NCBI GenBank assembly: GCA_947471745.1
Contig: CANJKZ010000465.1
Location: 372,001 to 436,000, forward strand
DNA: 64,000 nucleotides
Reading direction: 5' to 3'
DNA from: Closterium sp. Naga37s-1
Lineage: Eukaryota > Streptophyta > Zygnematophyceae > Desmidiales > Closteriaceae
In this document: positions 1 through 8,687 of the stretch, piece after piece
Layout: every line of letters begins with the position of its first letter
Numbering within the stretch: position 1 is the stretch's first letter
The notes under the pieces: model-generated
Told to the model about the DNA's origin: nothing
Seen by the model: only the letters and a program-made list of their open reading frames with translations
Database searches by the model: none
Translations under genes and position numbers: made by a program

Positions 1-385
1 GTCGACTCGGGCGTCGTCCGTCTCTAGTTCGAGCTGTGAGGCATAGGTGTACACTGCGGCCATGGCCGCCCAGGAGCTTCGCTGGCTGTCTTTCCTCCTC
101 ACCGACCTTGGTGAGCGGCCTCGCTCTCCCCCAGTCTTGTTCGCCGACAACAGGTCTGCTATCCTGTTGTGCGAGGAGCCCCGACTGGTTGGGAAGGCGA
201 AGCACATCCAGCTTCGTTACTTCCTTCTGCGAGAGTTGCAGCAGCGTGGCCAGGCACTCGTGCAACGTGTGGTCTCTGAGGCCAACACTGCAGACATCTT
301 CACCAAGGCGTTGCGGCCTTGTGACCACCAGCGTTTCTGCACCCAGCTTGGCCTTGTGTCTACAAGCCCTCACTTGCTTGCGTAG
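1..385 (+). pseudogene. Copia A RNase H C-terminus, with a nonsense codon
   Basis: This encodes the end of a Copia RNase H: an SSSCEA segment, then AAMAAQELRW, a FADNRSAILL segment carrying a catalytic Asp, KHIQLRYFLLREL, and ANTADIFTKAL near the end, which is typical for the family. The codon between CEA and VYTAAM is TAG (44-46), where the sister copies in this window have Glu. The frame therefore cannot be read through and this copy is dead. The end at 385 agrees with the conserved C-terminus of related copies in the window. Confidence 0.8.
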
Positions 386-723
386 AGATGCTTTGTCTTG
401 TACTCTTGCTTCTCACTATATATTCTATATCTGTGCTTGTGGCTAGGCCTTGTGGCCCCTTGCTTCTGTAGAGATGCTTGTCATGCATGTCTTGTACTCT
501 TGCATCTCTTATATCTGCTATATACTTACATATGGACTGGCCTTGTGGCCCCTTGCTTGTTCTCGGACTGTGTGGTGATCTTGAGATCCACCCTGAGAGT
601 TGCTTTGTTCTTGTGAACTAGTCTTGTGACCGTTGCTTGTTCTTGCTGACTGGTCCTGTGACCCTTGCTCTTGGGTTGTTTGTTGGTCTCCACAGGACTA
701 CCGTCACCTAGACTATGGGGGTG

Positions 724-855
724 TGTCAAACTATAGTTGTTATAGTTTGTATTGTTTAGTCTAGGTGGTGTACACCTTGGTTAGTGCTAGGGTTAGGTTT
801 GCTATATCTACCCTTGTACTTGCTCATTCTGGTCATTCATTCTCATATTCTAACA
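724..855 (+). repeat. 3' LTR of Copia A (132 bp)
   Basis: It starts TGTCAAACTATAG and ends TTCTAACA, preceded by the polypurine tract ATGGGGGTG. Its size and TGTCA start match the other short LTRs in this window (126 and 150 bp). The right edge was placed where internal Copia B sequence (a Gly/Ser-Pro-Gly-Gly motif) begins. Confidence 0.7.
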
Positions 856-1492
856 GGGCAGCCCCGGTGGCGGAGCTTGGGGTACTAGTGCTCGGGGTGT
901 AGAAGCACCTGGTAGTGTAGAGGCTGCTAGTCTAGGTGCTTGTGACTCAGCTAGCACAGGTGCAGAGCCCGAGGAGGCCTTGCACACTTTACTACTCGAC
1001 TCAGGCGCGTCTCGCTGCTTCTTCCGCGACTGCACCACAGTCACACCGCTCACAGCCCCTGGCCCTGTCACTCTGGCCGACCCCTCTGGTGGCCCAGTTG
1101 TTGCACGTAGCTCCACTGTTCTCCCGTGTCCGGCAGCCCCCTCCTGTTCCCTCACAGGTCTCCACCTCCCCTCGTTCGCTAGGAACTTGGTGGCTACATC
1201 TGTCCTACAGGACCAGTTGGTCACTGTTACCCAGCATGGGGGAGAGCTCGTGGTAAATCTGTACGGACTCACGCACTGGCGAGCACCTCGCCACGTTCAC
1301 TCGGAGGCCCGGGTCTGGCCTGTACACACTGACCACTGAGTCTGCACAGGTGGCTGAGTCAGGTCCGGTAGATGCGTCAGGTGAGGTAGCTGCGTCTTGT
1401 TCGTGTCGGTTACTCACGCACCCGGCTCTGCTCGGGCACCACCGCCTTGGTCACCCCTCCCTGCCGCGTATGCGTAGCATGCACTCCCGTCT
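856..1492 (+). pseudogene. Copia B protease and start of GAG pre-integrase
   Basis: The aspartic protease motif LLLDSGASRCFF lies near 995-1030 and is intact. It is followed by the conserved stretch VTLADPSGGPVVA and the LHLPSFARNLV segment. One extra base near 1255 (GTGGTAAATCTG, where the sister copy encodes LVAICTDSRTGEH) throws the reading out of frame. In the shifted frame the HHRLGHPSLPRMRSMHSR part of the GAG pre-integrase domain continues up to the insertion point at 1492. Confidence 0.8.
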
Positions 1493-1618
1493 TGTCAGAA
1501 TATTATGCTCTAGCCTGTAGTGGGGTGCTCTATAGCGAGTACAACCCTTCTAGGGTTTGCTATTTGTATCCTCATTCTTGCTAGTGCAACCCTCTCTTCT
1601 TCCTTTTAAACTTTCACA
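1493..1618 (+). repeat. 5' LTR of the short LTR element
   Basis: It is 126 bp, starts TGTCAGAATATTATG and ends ACTTTCACA. It matches the 3' copy at 2914-3039 at every position I compared. Confidence 0.9.
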
Positions 1619-1630
1619 TGCTATCAGAGC
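1619..1630 (+). other. Primer-binding site of the short LTR element
   Basis: TGCTATCAGAGC directly follows the 5' LTR and differs by one base from the usual plant Copia site TGGTATCAGAGC, which is complementary to initiator tRNA-Met. Confidence 0.75.
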
Positions 1631-1716
1631 AGGTCGATCCCCTTGGATCGATCCTGTGGGTGGGATCACCACCTCGTTGCTTCCGCTGCAACTTCCACTG
1701 CTACCCTCTGTGCCGC

Positions 1717-2110
1717 ACGCCCCGTGGCGTGCGGCAGTTTTTCTTCCCGCCATGCGCCCCGAGGCGCGCGGCGGTTTTCTGCCCGCCGTGCGCCCCGTGG
1801 CGCGCGGCGGTTCTCTGCCCGCTGTGCGCCCCGAGGCGCGCGGCGGGCTTCTGCCCCGTCACTCGGCGCGTCGCCCTCGGGAGGCGCTGCGACGGGCGAC
1901 GGGGACCCGCGCGTCGCCCCCCGTCGCCCGTCGTGGCCTGCGCGCGGCCCGTACAGGCTGCGCGCGGCCCGTAAGGGCTGCGCCAGGCCCGGACGCGGCC
2001 CGTACGGGCTGCGCCAGGCCAGCGCGCGGCCCGTACGGGCTGCGCCAGGCCCGCGCGCGGCCCGTACGGGCTGCGCCAGGCCCGCGCACGGCTCGGGCCG
2101 CCTGCGCGCG
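1717..2110 (+). repeat. GC-rich tandem repeats in the short LTR element
   Basis: Two consecutive blocks. Around 1717-1860 a unit of roughly 45 bp, built on GCGCCCCGAGGCGCGCGGCGG, repeats about four times. Around 1938-2110 a unit of about 30-33 bp, built on GGCCCGTACGGGCTGCGCCA, repeats about six times. Both units contain internal palindromes. The open frames across this stretch come from the repeats and show no conserved protein. Confidence 0.75.
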
Positions 2111-2467
2111 GTTCGGGCGGCTGTGCCAGGCCCGTGGGCGGCCCTTTCCTCGCTGCCCCTGCCCTCCCCGCTGTCCCCCGTGCTTCTACTGGCGCCCCAC
2201 CCCTCCTACAGCCCGTTCTCCTGAATTAGGGTTTGGGGGTGAGGGGTATGGGGGTGAAGCCACTGTGTGCCGTTCCCTGCTCCTCCTCCTCCTCCGTCTC
2301 CCTGTGCTGCAGCTGCCGCTGAGGGGGGGTGGACTTGTTGGAGCCGTTGGAGTGGTACTAAGGGGGGGTGAAGGGGGAGTGGAGCTAGCGGTGTAGCAGC
2401 GGGTGTGTGTCAGGGGGAGTGGGATAGTTTGGGGAGGTTGAAGGGGGTGGCCGCCGTGAAGCCAGCA

Positions 2468-2690
2468 GCTCCAGTCGCCCGTGAGACCGTTGCGCCAGTC
2501 GCCCGTGAGCCCGTTGCGCCAGTCGCCCGTGAGCCCGTTGCTCCAGTCGCCCGTGAGTCCGTTGCTCGTCTGCCGCTACTTTTAGCCGCGGAGCCAGTTA
2601 CTCCAGTAGCCCGTGTGCCAGTTGCTCCAGTTGCCAGTGTGCCAGTTGCTCCAGTTGCCCGTGTGCCAGTTGCTCCAGTTGCGCCGTGTG
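2468..2690 (+). repeat. 24-bp tandem repeats (APVAREPV-like)
   Basis: A unit close to CCAGTCGCCCGTGAGCCCGT repeats about eight to nine times. One frame reads as APVAREPV repeats, but no function can be assigned. Confidence 0.75.
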
Positions 2691-2913
2691 CCAGCAGCTT
2701 CAGCTGCCGCCCACTACCTCCTCTCCTCTCATAGTCTCTTTCCTCCTCCTCACTTGCCCGTTGTGACTACCACTAGCTTTGCTCATAATTGTGAACTTTA
2801 AACTATTGCTTCTTGAACTTGTGCTCAGAATGTGTGGTGACATTGTGATCCACCCTGAGCTTGTACTGCTTTGCTTGCTCTGCTGATTACACCCCACTTT
2901 GGCTATGGGGGTG

Positions 2914-3039
2914 TGTCAGAATATTATGCTCTAGCCTGTAGTGGGGTGCTCTATAGCGAGTACAACCCTTCTAGGGTTTGCTATTTGTATCCTCATTCTT
3001 GCTAGTGCAACCCTCTCTTCTTCCTTTTAAACTTTCACA
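2914..3039 (+). repeat. 3' LTR of the short LTR element
   Basis: Copy of 1493-1618, preceded by the polypurine tract CTATGGGGGTG (2903-2913) and followed by the target duplication CGTCT. Confidence 0.9.
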
Positions 3040-3975
3040 CGTCTCCTGGTCTCTGGCCTCCCCAGGTCCCTGCCCCCGCTCCCGAGGTCGCCTGCGCCAC
3101 CGTGCCTTCCCTGCATCGAGAGGCGACAGCGCGCCGCTCCTCACTCCTCCTCGTTTCCTCCTACCACAGCTCCTCAGCAGACCCTCCACATGGACGTGTG
3201 GGGGCCCGCCCGCGTCACTGGACAGGGTGGCGAACGCTACTTTCTGCTGGTTGTTGACGACTACACGCGCTACACCACGGTCTTCCCCTTGCAGAGCAAG
3301 GCGGATGTCCGCAGTGTCTTGATCCGTTGGATCCGCACTGTCCGTCGCCAGCTCAACGCTCGGTTCCAGCAGGACTCCCCGTCCTGCGGCTGCAAGGTGG
3401 TGAGCTTTCCTCCCGCCTCCTCGAGGACTTCTGTGGTGCTGAGGGCATCACCCACTCGTTCACGCTTCCGACCTCTCCACAGCATAATGGGATTGCAGAG
3501 CGCCGCATTGGCTTGGTCATGGAGGTTGCTCGCACCGCCATGGTCCATGCGGCAGCTCCCCATCTTCTGTGGCTATTTGCGGCCCGATACGCCGCGCAAC
3601 ATCTCAACCTCTGGCCCCGTGCCTTCCACCCGGAGACCTCCCCTACTCTGCGGTGGACGGGAGAGGTTGGTGATGCGTCGGCGTTTCACGTCTGGGGCTC
3701 CCTTGCTCTTGTCCGCGATCCTCCCGCGGGCAAGCTCTCTCCTCGCACTCTTCGCTGCGTCTTCCTTGGCTTTCCTACCGACGCCCGCCCTGGCAGTTTT
3801 ACCACCCGGGTTCTCGCCGTGTCCTCTCCTCCCAGGACGTCACCTTTGACGAGTCTGGCTGCTTCTACCGTCTCCACCCCCTCCGCAGTTCCCCCGTGCC
3901 CCTCCCGCCTATCTTTCTGGTACCCGACCCCCCCCAGTAGCCCCCCTCCCTCCGCAGGGTCCTGCTCCCTCAGGT
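3040..3975 (+). pseudogene. Copia B integrase, damaged
   Basis: The frame resumes exactly where the short LTR element interrupted it (RLLVSGLPRS), through the end of the GAG pre-integrase zinc region (PCLPCIE) and into the integrase core: HMDVWGPARVTGQGGERYFLLVVDDYTRY carries the first catalytic Asp. Where sister copies read LRLHSDRGGEF, this copy reads LRLQGGEL, so the second catalytic Asp has been deleted, and an upstream frame change occurs near 3360. The third acidic residue lies in HNGIAERRIGLVMEVA and remains. The product could not catalyse strand transfer. Confidence 0.85.
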
Positions 3976-5625
3976 GTGTCCCAGGTTGACCCACCCCCCT
4001 TGGTTGCGCCGTTAGAGGTCTCCTTAGACACCTCTGGCCCAGCTGAGGGGGGTGACCCAGCTGCAGACGACATAGTGGCCACTCGCCGCTCACCGCGCTT
4101 GGCAACCCCTCCTGGGTTTCCGCCTCGGCCGTCTTCACCGCCTCTGCGGCCAGTCGCTGTGGACTCTGGTGCTGCAGGAGGTGGTGACACCGGGGGTGCG
4201 GACTCTGGGGGTGCTGGTTCTGGGGGTGCTGAGTATCCTACTGGTGGTCGAGTTGTTGGTACTCCTTCTGGAGACTCTGGGAGTGGACGTCATCGGCAGC
4301 TGACTGGGCAGGAGACTCTCTCGCCGCGGCAGCTTCGCGAGTGGGCTGTCCGGTGGGGCAGCCCTGGTGGCAGAGCTGGAGGTGCTGGAGCTGGAGGTGC
4401 TGGTGCTGGAGGTGCTGGTGCTAGAGGAGCTGGTGCTGGAGGTGGTGGAGGTCCTGGTGCTGGAGGTCCTGGTGCATGTCGGCAGGAGACTCTCTCGCCG
4501 CTGCAGCTTCGCGAGTGGGCTGTCCGGTGGGGCAGCCCCGGTGGCAGAGCTGGAGGTGCTGGTGCTGGAGGTGATGGTGCTGGAGGTGCTGGAGCTGGAG
4601 GTGCTGAAGCTACGGGTGGTACAGGTACTGGAGGTACTGGAGCTACTGGTGCTGGAGGCATTGGAGTTGGAGGTACTGGAGATGCTGTAGCTGGAGGTAC
4701 TGGAGCTACTGGTGCTGGAGGTTCTGGAGCTGGAGGTACTGGAGGTACTGGAGATGCTAGTGCTGGAGGTGCTGGAGCTGGAGGTACTAGAGCCAATGGT
4801 GGTACAGGTACTGGAGGTGCTGGTGCTGGAGGTACTGGAGCTGGAGGTTCTGGTACTGTGGGTACTGCGCACTGGCGACCGTTTTTCTACCCGCAGTCGC
4901 AGTCATCGCTGCCACCACCTGACTCGGCACTTCGCCACGTTCTTAGTCTTCCGTCTTCTACTGACCTTACTCCACCTCTACTGTGTCCTCCGCCTGACCA
5001 GTCACAGCCGCAGTTACAGCCTGGCTCCCCGCTACCTGCCCCTACTCCTTACACTGAGCAGACAGACTCCCTGACAAAGCGTCGTGAGCCTGAGTCTCGT
5101 CCTGCCTCGCCTGTTCGTGCTGTTCGTCGTGTTCGTCCTCAGCCATTCCCCGGCACGCACACTATGGCACTTCGTCCTTCCTCTGTTCCACAGCGTGTTG
5201 CCCTCTTGTCTCCTCCGGATTCCTCTCTTCCTGACGTTCCTGACCCTGAGTCTGACCGTGAGCGTGCTGTCAGTCCTACTGTCACACGTCTCCTGGCCAC
5301 ACTTGTTACTGGCCCTTCCTTCGAGTCTACTACTGCGTCTGCCTTAGTCACTGAGCTCGTCGACTTTGCTGCTACCCGTCGTCTTGACTACTTCGCGAGT
5401 CTTGTTACCGAGTCTGAGTCTGACTGTCCTCCATCCGTCGGGGGTGAGCTTGCCCTTGGCTGTGACGTCCTTGAGGACAGACAATTTGAGCTCGAGTGCC
5501 TTGCGGCTGCTGTACCTCATCTCGCTACCATGCTGCTGTGCCCTGAGGGAGACCCGGATGCACTAGACATCCCTACCCCGCGCTCTTACGTAGAGGCGAT
5601 CTCGGGTGAGTACTCCTCTCAGTAG
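3976..5625 (+). pseudogene. Copia B integrase-RT linker, Gly/Ala-rich, ending in a nonsense codon
   Basis: The open stretch begins with VSQVDPPPLVAPLEVSLDTSGPAEGG, passes RRSPRLATPPGFPPRPSSPP and enters a long Gly-Ala-Gly-Thr region (about 4360-4870). It ends with VGGELALGCDVLEDRQFELECLAA and ALDIPTPRSYVEA, which is where the RT domain begins. The final codon TAG (5623-5625) follows EYSSQ, at the position where Copia C reads EWASQWKAAMD, so a Trp codon has become a stop. The linker contains the module [18 protein letters not shown] twice (about 4330 and 4510). Confidence 0.75.
4360..4870 (+). repeat. Low-complexity GGTGCTGGAGCTGGA repeats in the Copia B linker
   Basis: Short units of 9, 12 and 15 bp based on GGTGCTGGAGCT and GGTACTGGA run almost without break. 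All three frames on both strands stay open because of the repeat, so the long reading frames on the other strand (Pro/Ala-rich, Ser/Thr-rich) are by-products. Confidence 0.8.
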
Positions 5626-6570
5626 CAGACAGCCATGGATGTAGAGATGGCTTCTTGGAAGTCCACAGGCACTTACGTCGACGAGGTTCCCCCTCCTGGG
5701 GCGAACATAGTCGATGGCATGTGGATCTTCCGGGTGAAGCGGCCGCCGGGTTCTCCGCTTGCCTTCAAGGCGCGTTACGTTGCACGAGGCTTCAGTCAGC
5801 GACAAGAGGTCGACTTCTTCCATACCTTCTCTCCCACCCCGAAGATGACCACTCTTCGGGTGTTACTGCACGTTGCAACACAGCGTGACTACGAGCTCCA
5901 CTCGCTTGACTTCATCACAGCTTTCTTGCAGGACAGCCTTCACGAGGAGATCTGGCTGCGCTGCCCACCTGGCTTCACTGGGTCGTTTTTTAAGGGTACC
6001 CAATGGAGTCTCCGGCGGCCAATCTACGGTCTCCGCCAGGCGCCCCGCGAGTGGCACGACACACTGAGGACGACACTTGCGGCTCTTGGGTTTGCTCCTT
6101 CGACTGCTGACCCGTCGCTGTTTCTGCGCACCGACCCTTCTCTGCCGCCGTTCTACATCCTCGTGTACGTCGACGACTTGGTCTTTGCTACTGCCGACAC
6201 TGAGGCGCTGACCCTTGTGAAGGCGGAGCTGCAGAAGAGACACACCTGCACTGACCTGGGTGAGCTGCGCAGCTATCTTGGCTTGCAGATTACCCGGGAC
6301 AGAGCATGGCGTACCATCACTGTGACTCAGTGACACATGGTGCACCAGGTCCTTCAGCGTTTCGACTTCCAGTTCTCCTCGCCGCAGTCCACTCCTCTGC
6401 CTACAAGCCACTCGCTCTCAGCTCCACCTTCGGACGAGTCCGTAGAGCCGAGTGGTCAGTATCCAGATCTTGTGGGCTGCCTCATGTACCTGATGACTTG
6501 CACTCGACCTGACCTCGCGTACCCTCTCAGCATCCTGGCGCGCTACGTTGCGCCCGGGAGACACCGACCG
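5626..6570 (+). pseudogene. Copia B reverse transcriptase
   Basis: The RT domain begins at MDVEMASWKSTGTYVDEVPPP and includes GMWIFRVKRPPGSPLAFKARYVARGFSQ, the catalytic Asp in LHSLDFITAFLQ, the YGLRQAPREWH segment and the YVDDLVFA active site (about 6165-6190). A TGA at 6331-6333 interrupts ITVTQ-HMVHQVLQRF. The frame resumes and continues through VGCLMYLMTCTRPDLAYPLSILARYVAPGRH to 6570, where a short foreign sequence begins. Confidence 0.85.
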
Positions 6571-6653
6571 GGCCTGCGGGTATTCCATAGGCGCGAAGCA
6601 CAGAAAACGGTGTTGCATTCGGTTTATTCATCCGCCACCTAAAACCTAGCCAA
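6571..6653. other. 83-bp insertion of unknown origin within Copia B
   Basis: Related copies run without a break from the VAPGRHR region into a Trp-containing AAKRVLRYL segment. Here about 83 bp (GGCCTGCGGGTATTCC ... AAACCTAGCCAA) separates the two. I see no terminal inverted repeats, no clear target duplication, and no tRNA or short-interspersed-element landmarks. Edges are good to a few bases. Confidence 0.6.
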
Positions 6654-7060
6654 GAGTACTGGCGGGCTGCGAAGAGGGTGCTGCGTTACTTGTGCAGTAC
6701 ATCGGGCATGGGGCTTGAGCTTGGAGGACGGGGCTCAGTGGTACTCACAGGACACTCCGACGCTTCTTGGGCCGATGACCAGGCGACTCAGCGGTCGTCA
6801 CAGGGTTACACTTTCAGTCTTGGCAGTGGTTCTGTCTCCTGGAGGTCCACCCGCTCGTCTTCTGTTCTCAGCTCCAGTTGTGAGGCTGAGATCTACGCGG
6901 GGGCCATGGCTGCACAGGAGTTACGCTGGCTGACTTACTTGCTGACATACTTGGGTGGGCAGCCTTGTTCTACTCCGGTTCTGTATGTCGACAACAAGGC
7001 CTCGATTGCCTTGTGTCGGGAGGAGAGACTGGAGCACAGAACGAAGCACTCATCCTTGCC
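6654..7060 (+). pseudogene. Copia B RNase H, truncated
   Basis: It encodes YWRAAKRVLRYL, then the RNase H core: LTGHSDASWADD with the first Asp, SSSCEAEIYAGAMAAQE with the Glu, and LYVDNKASIAL with the second Asp. After EHRTKH at about 7047 the family sequence stops and unrelated sequence follows, so the C-terminus, 3' tail and LTR are missing. Confidence 0.8.
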
Positions 7061-7630
7061 CATTAGGGTTAGGACTACTTGTACTACCCCTTCATGCTAA
7101 TGCACTCATCCTTGCCCCTTAGTTCTGACATGCGCGGGCTGAGTAAGGGGCGCGCGCGAGCTGAAGAGGGGGGCGCGCGCGATGGTAGCTGGGGCGCGCA
7201 CCGCTCTAACAGGGCCGCGAGCTGCTCTGGCCAGTGGCGCACGCTGCTCTCGCTGGGGCTCGCGCTCCTCTGGCTGGGGCAGGCTGGTGGCAGGCTAGCC
7301 TATGGAGGTAAGTCATTAGGAGCGTGTGAGGTAAGCATATCAGGAGATTGGGGAGGTAAGCGACTTAGGATTTACATGTGAAGTTAATGACTTGGCAAAA
7401 CTGCAGTGTAAATAGCCTAACTGCAAACTTACACTAACAAAATCAGTGTATGGAAGATTTAGGCTTGTTTACCCTGTTTCCATCAGGGTATGAATTTGTT
7501 TACCCTAAGGGTCAGGGTACAGCAGGCCTGGAACCCTGATTTGTCAGGGTGGACCAAAACCAATTTTGGGCCCTGATTGAAGTACTCATTCCCATATGAA
7601 ATGAAACACGATGCCATTACAAGATGCAGA
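7061..7630. other. Non-coding stretch between Copia B and a hAT-like element
   Basis: About 570 bp with no convincing coding sequence. It contains a direct repeat of CACTCATCCTTGCCC near 7048 and 7103, a patch of GCGCGC-rich sequence (7140-7200), and three AGGTAAG-like steps (7307-7365). From about 7480 TCAGGGT/ACCCTGA motifs appear, similar to those in the hAT-like element that follows. Confidence 0.5.
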
Positions 7631-8333
7631 CAGGGCCCGTGCTAGGTTTTGGGGCATCCTGAGCAGGCCATATGATATCAGGAATTTTACCCTGAAATTC
7701 CTGATTTTCAGGGAGGTTTTGTGTACCTACACTGATCTTTCAGTGTTCAGCTTTTTGTGGTACTGATTTTTCAGCCTTATTTAGCCAAGTGACCCTGAAA
7801 TTTCAGGATTTTTTTTTTTTGGCACTCTGATTCCACTACGTTGTAACGAAACTGACATTGAATGCGATTCCTAACCGTTCCGAGTGGATTTGCCCGGAAG
7901 TACAGGGAATCTCAGATTCCTGCGGTGTCAGCACCGCCTGGCGGTGAATACCAGACAAATTCGCCCCGTGTTATTCAGTTTGAGGGCTGTTTTGTTGGCG
8001 CGACTGGTCAGATCATTGGCCAGTTTTGCTGCATCATATGGGTTGACCAATCAGAAGGTTGCAACACAGCGATGCTGGCAAGCTGCAATGCGAGGGTTCT
8101 GTCCTGTTGCTTGCACCTGTGGCGCGTCTTGCTTGCTTGCTAGTGTTATCTTCTTTAAAGACCTTTAATATCAGCCTTTGCTAAAAGGGAACACTGATGC
8201 GTCAGACTTTATTTTAAGGTAACACTGAACCTTCAGGCTTTTTTGTTAGGGGACATTGTCGATCAGGGATTCTACACAGAGGGACCCTGATGCATTAACG
8301 TGCCTAAAAGTGAATCATAGGCCCTGATCCTGA
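7631..8333. mobile_element. hAT-like non-autonomous element, copy 2, left arm
   Basis: The left end CAGGGCCCGTGCTAGG aligns with the left end of copy 1 (CAGAGCCCTCCCTAGG at 15669). The following GGCATCCTGAGC and many CCTGA/TCAGG motifs resemble copy 1, but the interior is longer and partly unrelated. Copia C is inserted at its right edge (TSD CCTGA, 8329-8333). Homology to copy 1 resumes after Copia C. The sequence GGCCCTG at 8320-8326 could instead be the right end of a separate short element, so the assignment to one large copy is inference. Confidence 0.55.
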
Positions 8334-8483
8334 TCTTGAAATAGGCTAGGAGACAAGTTTAGAGAGGATTGTTGAGTGAGGAGAAACAAGGAGATACAAA
8401 TGTCGACCAAAAATGTTGTACCCTTTAGAGGGCAACTCATTGTAGCCTATCTAACAATATATAAAAGATATAAACATTTGACA
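8334..8483 (-). repeat. 3' LTR of Copia C (150 bp)
   Basis: On the minus strand it starts TGTCAAATGTTTATATC and ends ATTTCAAGA. It is preceded by the polypurine tract CTATGGGGGTG (plus-strand 8484-8494). It matches the split 5' LTR apart from small differences. Confidence 0.9.
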
Positions 8484-8687
8484 CACCCCCATAGGCTAAG
8501 TGAGGGGCATCAAAACAACCAAGGGAAACAAAGGGTCACAAGACCAGTCAAGAACAAGCATAAAAAACAAAGCTCAGGGTGGCGCTCAGAGTCACCACAC
8601 ACTCCGAGCACAAGCAAGTGGCCACAAGGCCAGTTCAAGAGTTTACTAGTATATATAGAAGCACAAAAAGTAGAGCAAACAGCAAGT

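Larger units (their letters stand above)
1..855 (+). mobile_element. Copia A, 3' end (RNase H, 3' tail and 3' LTR)
   Basis: The window opens inside the RNase H part of a Ty1/Copia retrotransposon. After the reading frame ends at 385 there is an untranslated tail (386-713) with an imperfect duplication of a segment containing CTTGTGGCCCCTTGCTT. A purine tract (CTATGGGGGTG) then leads straight into an LTR that starts TGTCA at 724. The 5' part lies outside the window. Because the LTR end at 855 is followed directly by internal sequence of another Copia (B), A was probably inserted into B; the matching target duplication cannot be seen. Confidence 0.8.
1493..3039 (+). mobile_element. Non-autonomous LTR retrotransposon (TRIM/LARD-like), complete
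   Basis: Two LTRs that look identical over 126 bp bound a 1295-bp interior. The 5' LTR is followed directly by TGCTATCAGAGC, one base from the usual Copia primer-binding site. The 3' LTR is preceded by CTATGGGGGTG, the same polypurine tract used by Copia A and Copia C. The element is flanked by CGTCT on both sides (1488-1492 and 3040-3044). The interior encodes no recognisable gag or pol; it holds three blocks of GC-rich tandem repeats. It presumably depends on enzymes supplied by a related Copia. Identical LTRs point to a recent insertion into Copia B. Confidence 0.9.
856..7060 (+). mobile_element. Copia B, decayed internal region split by a short LTR element
   Basis: The order protease, GAG pre-integrase, integrase, Gly/Ala-rich linker, reverse transcriptase and RNase H defines a Ty1/Copia polyprotein. 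The element starts abruptly at 856 in the gag-protease linker, where Copia A abuts it, and stops abruptly near 7047-7060 inside RNase H, after the KHS sequence that replaces KHIALRYF. No LTR of its own is seen. A 1.5-kb non-autonomous element (1493-3039) interrupts it; removing that insert and one CGTCT copy restores a continuous reading frame across the join. Frameshifts, nonsense codons and an 83-bp insertion make it non-functional. Confidence 0.85.

Noticed and set aside
4135-4872. Long minus-strand Ser/Thr-rich and Pro/Ala-rich frames
   Set aside because: Low-complexity repeats keep all frames open; the plus-strand frame connects to genuine Copia domains.
6571-6653. tRNA or short interspersed element in Copia B
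   Set aside because: No acceptor-stem pairing and no A or B box could be found.
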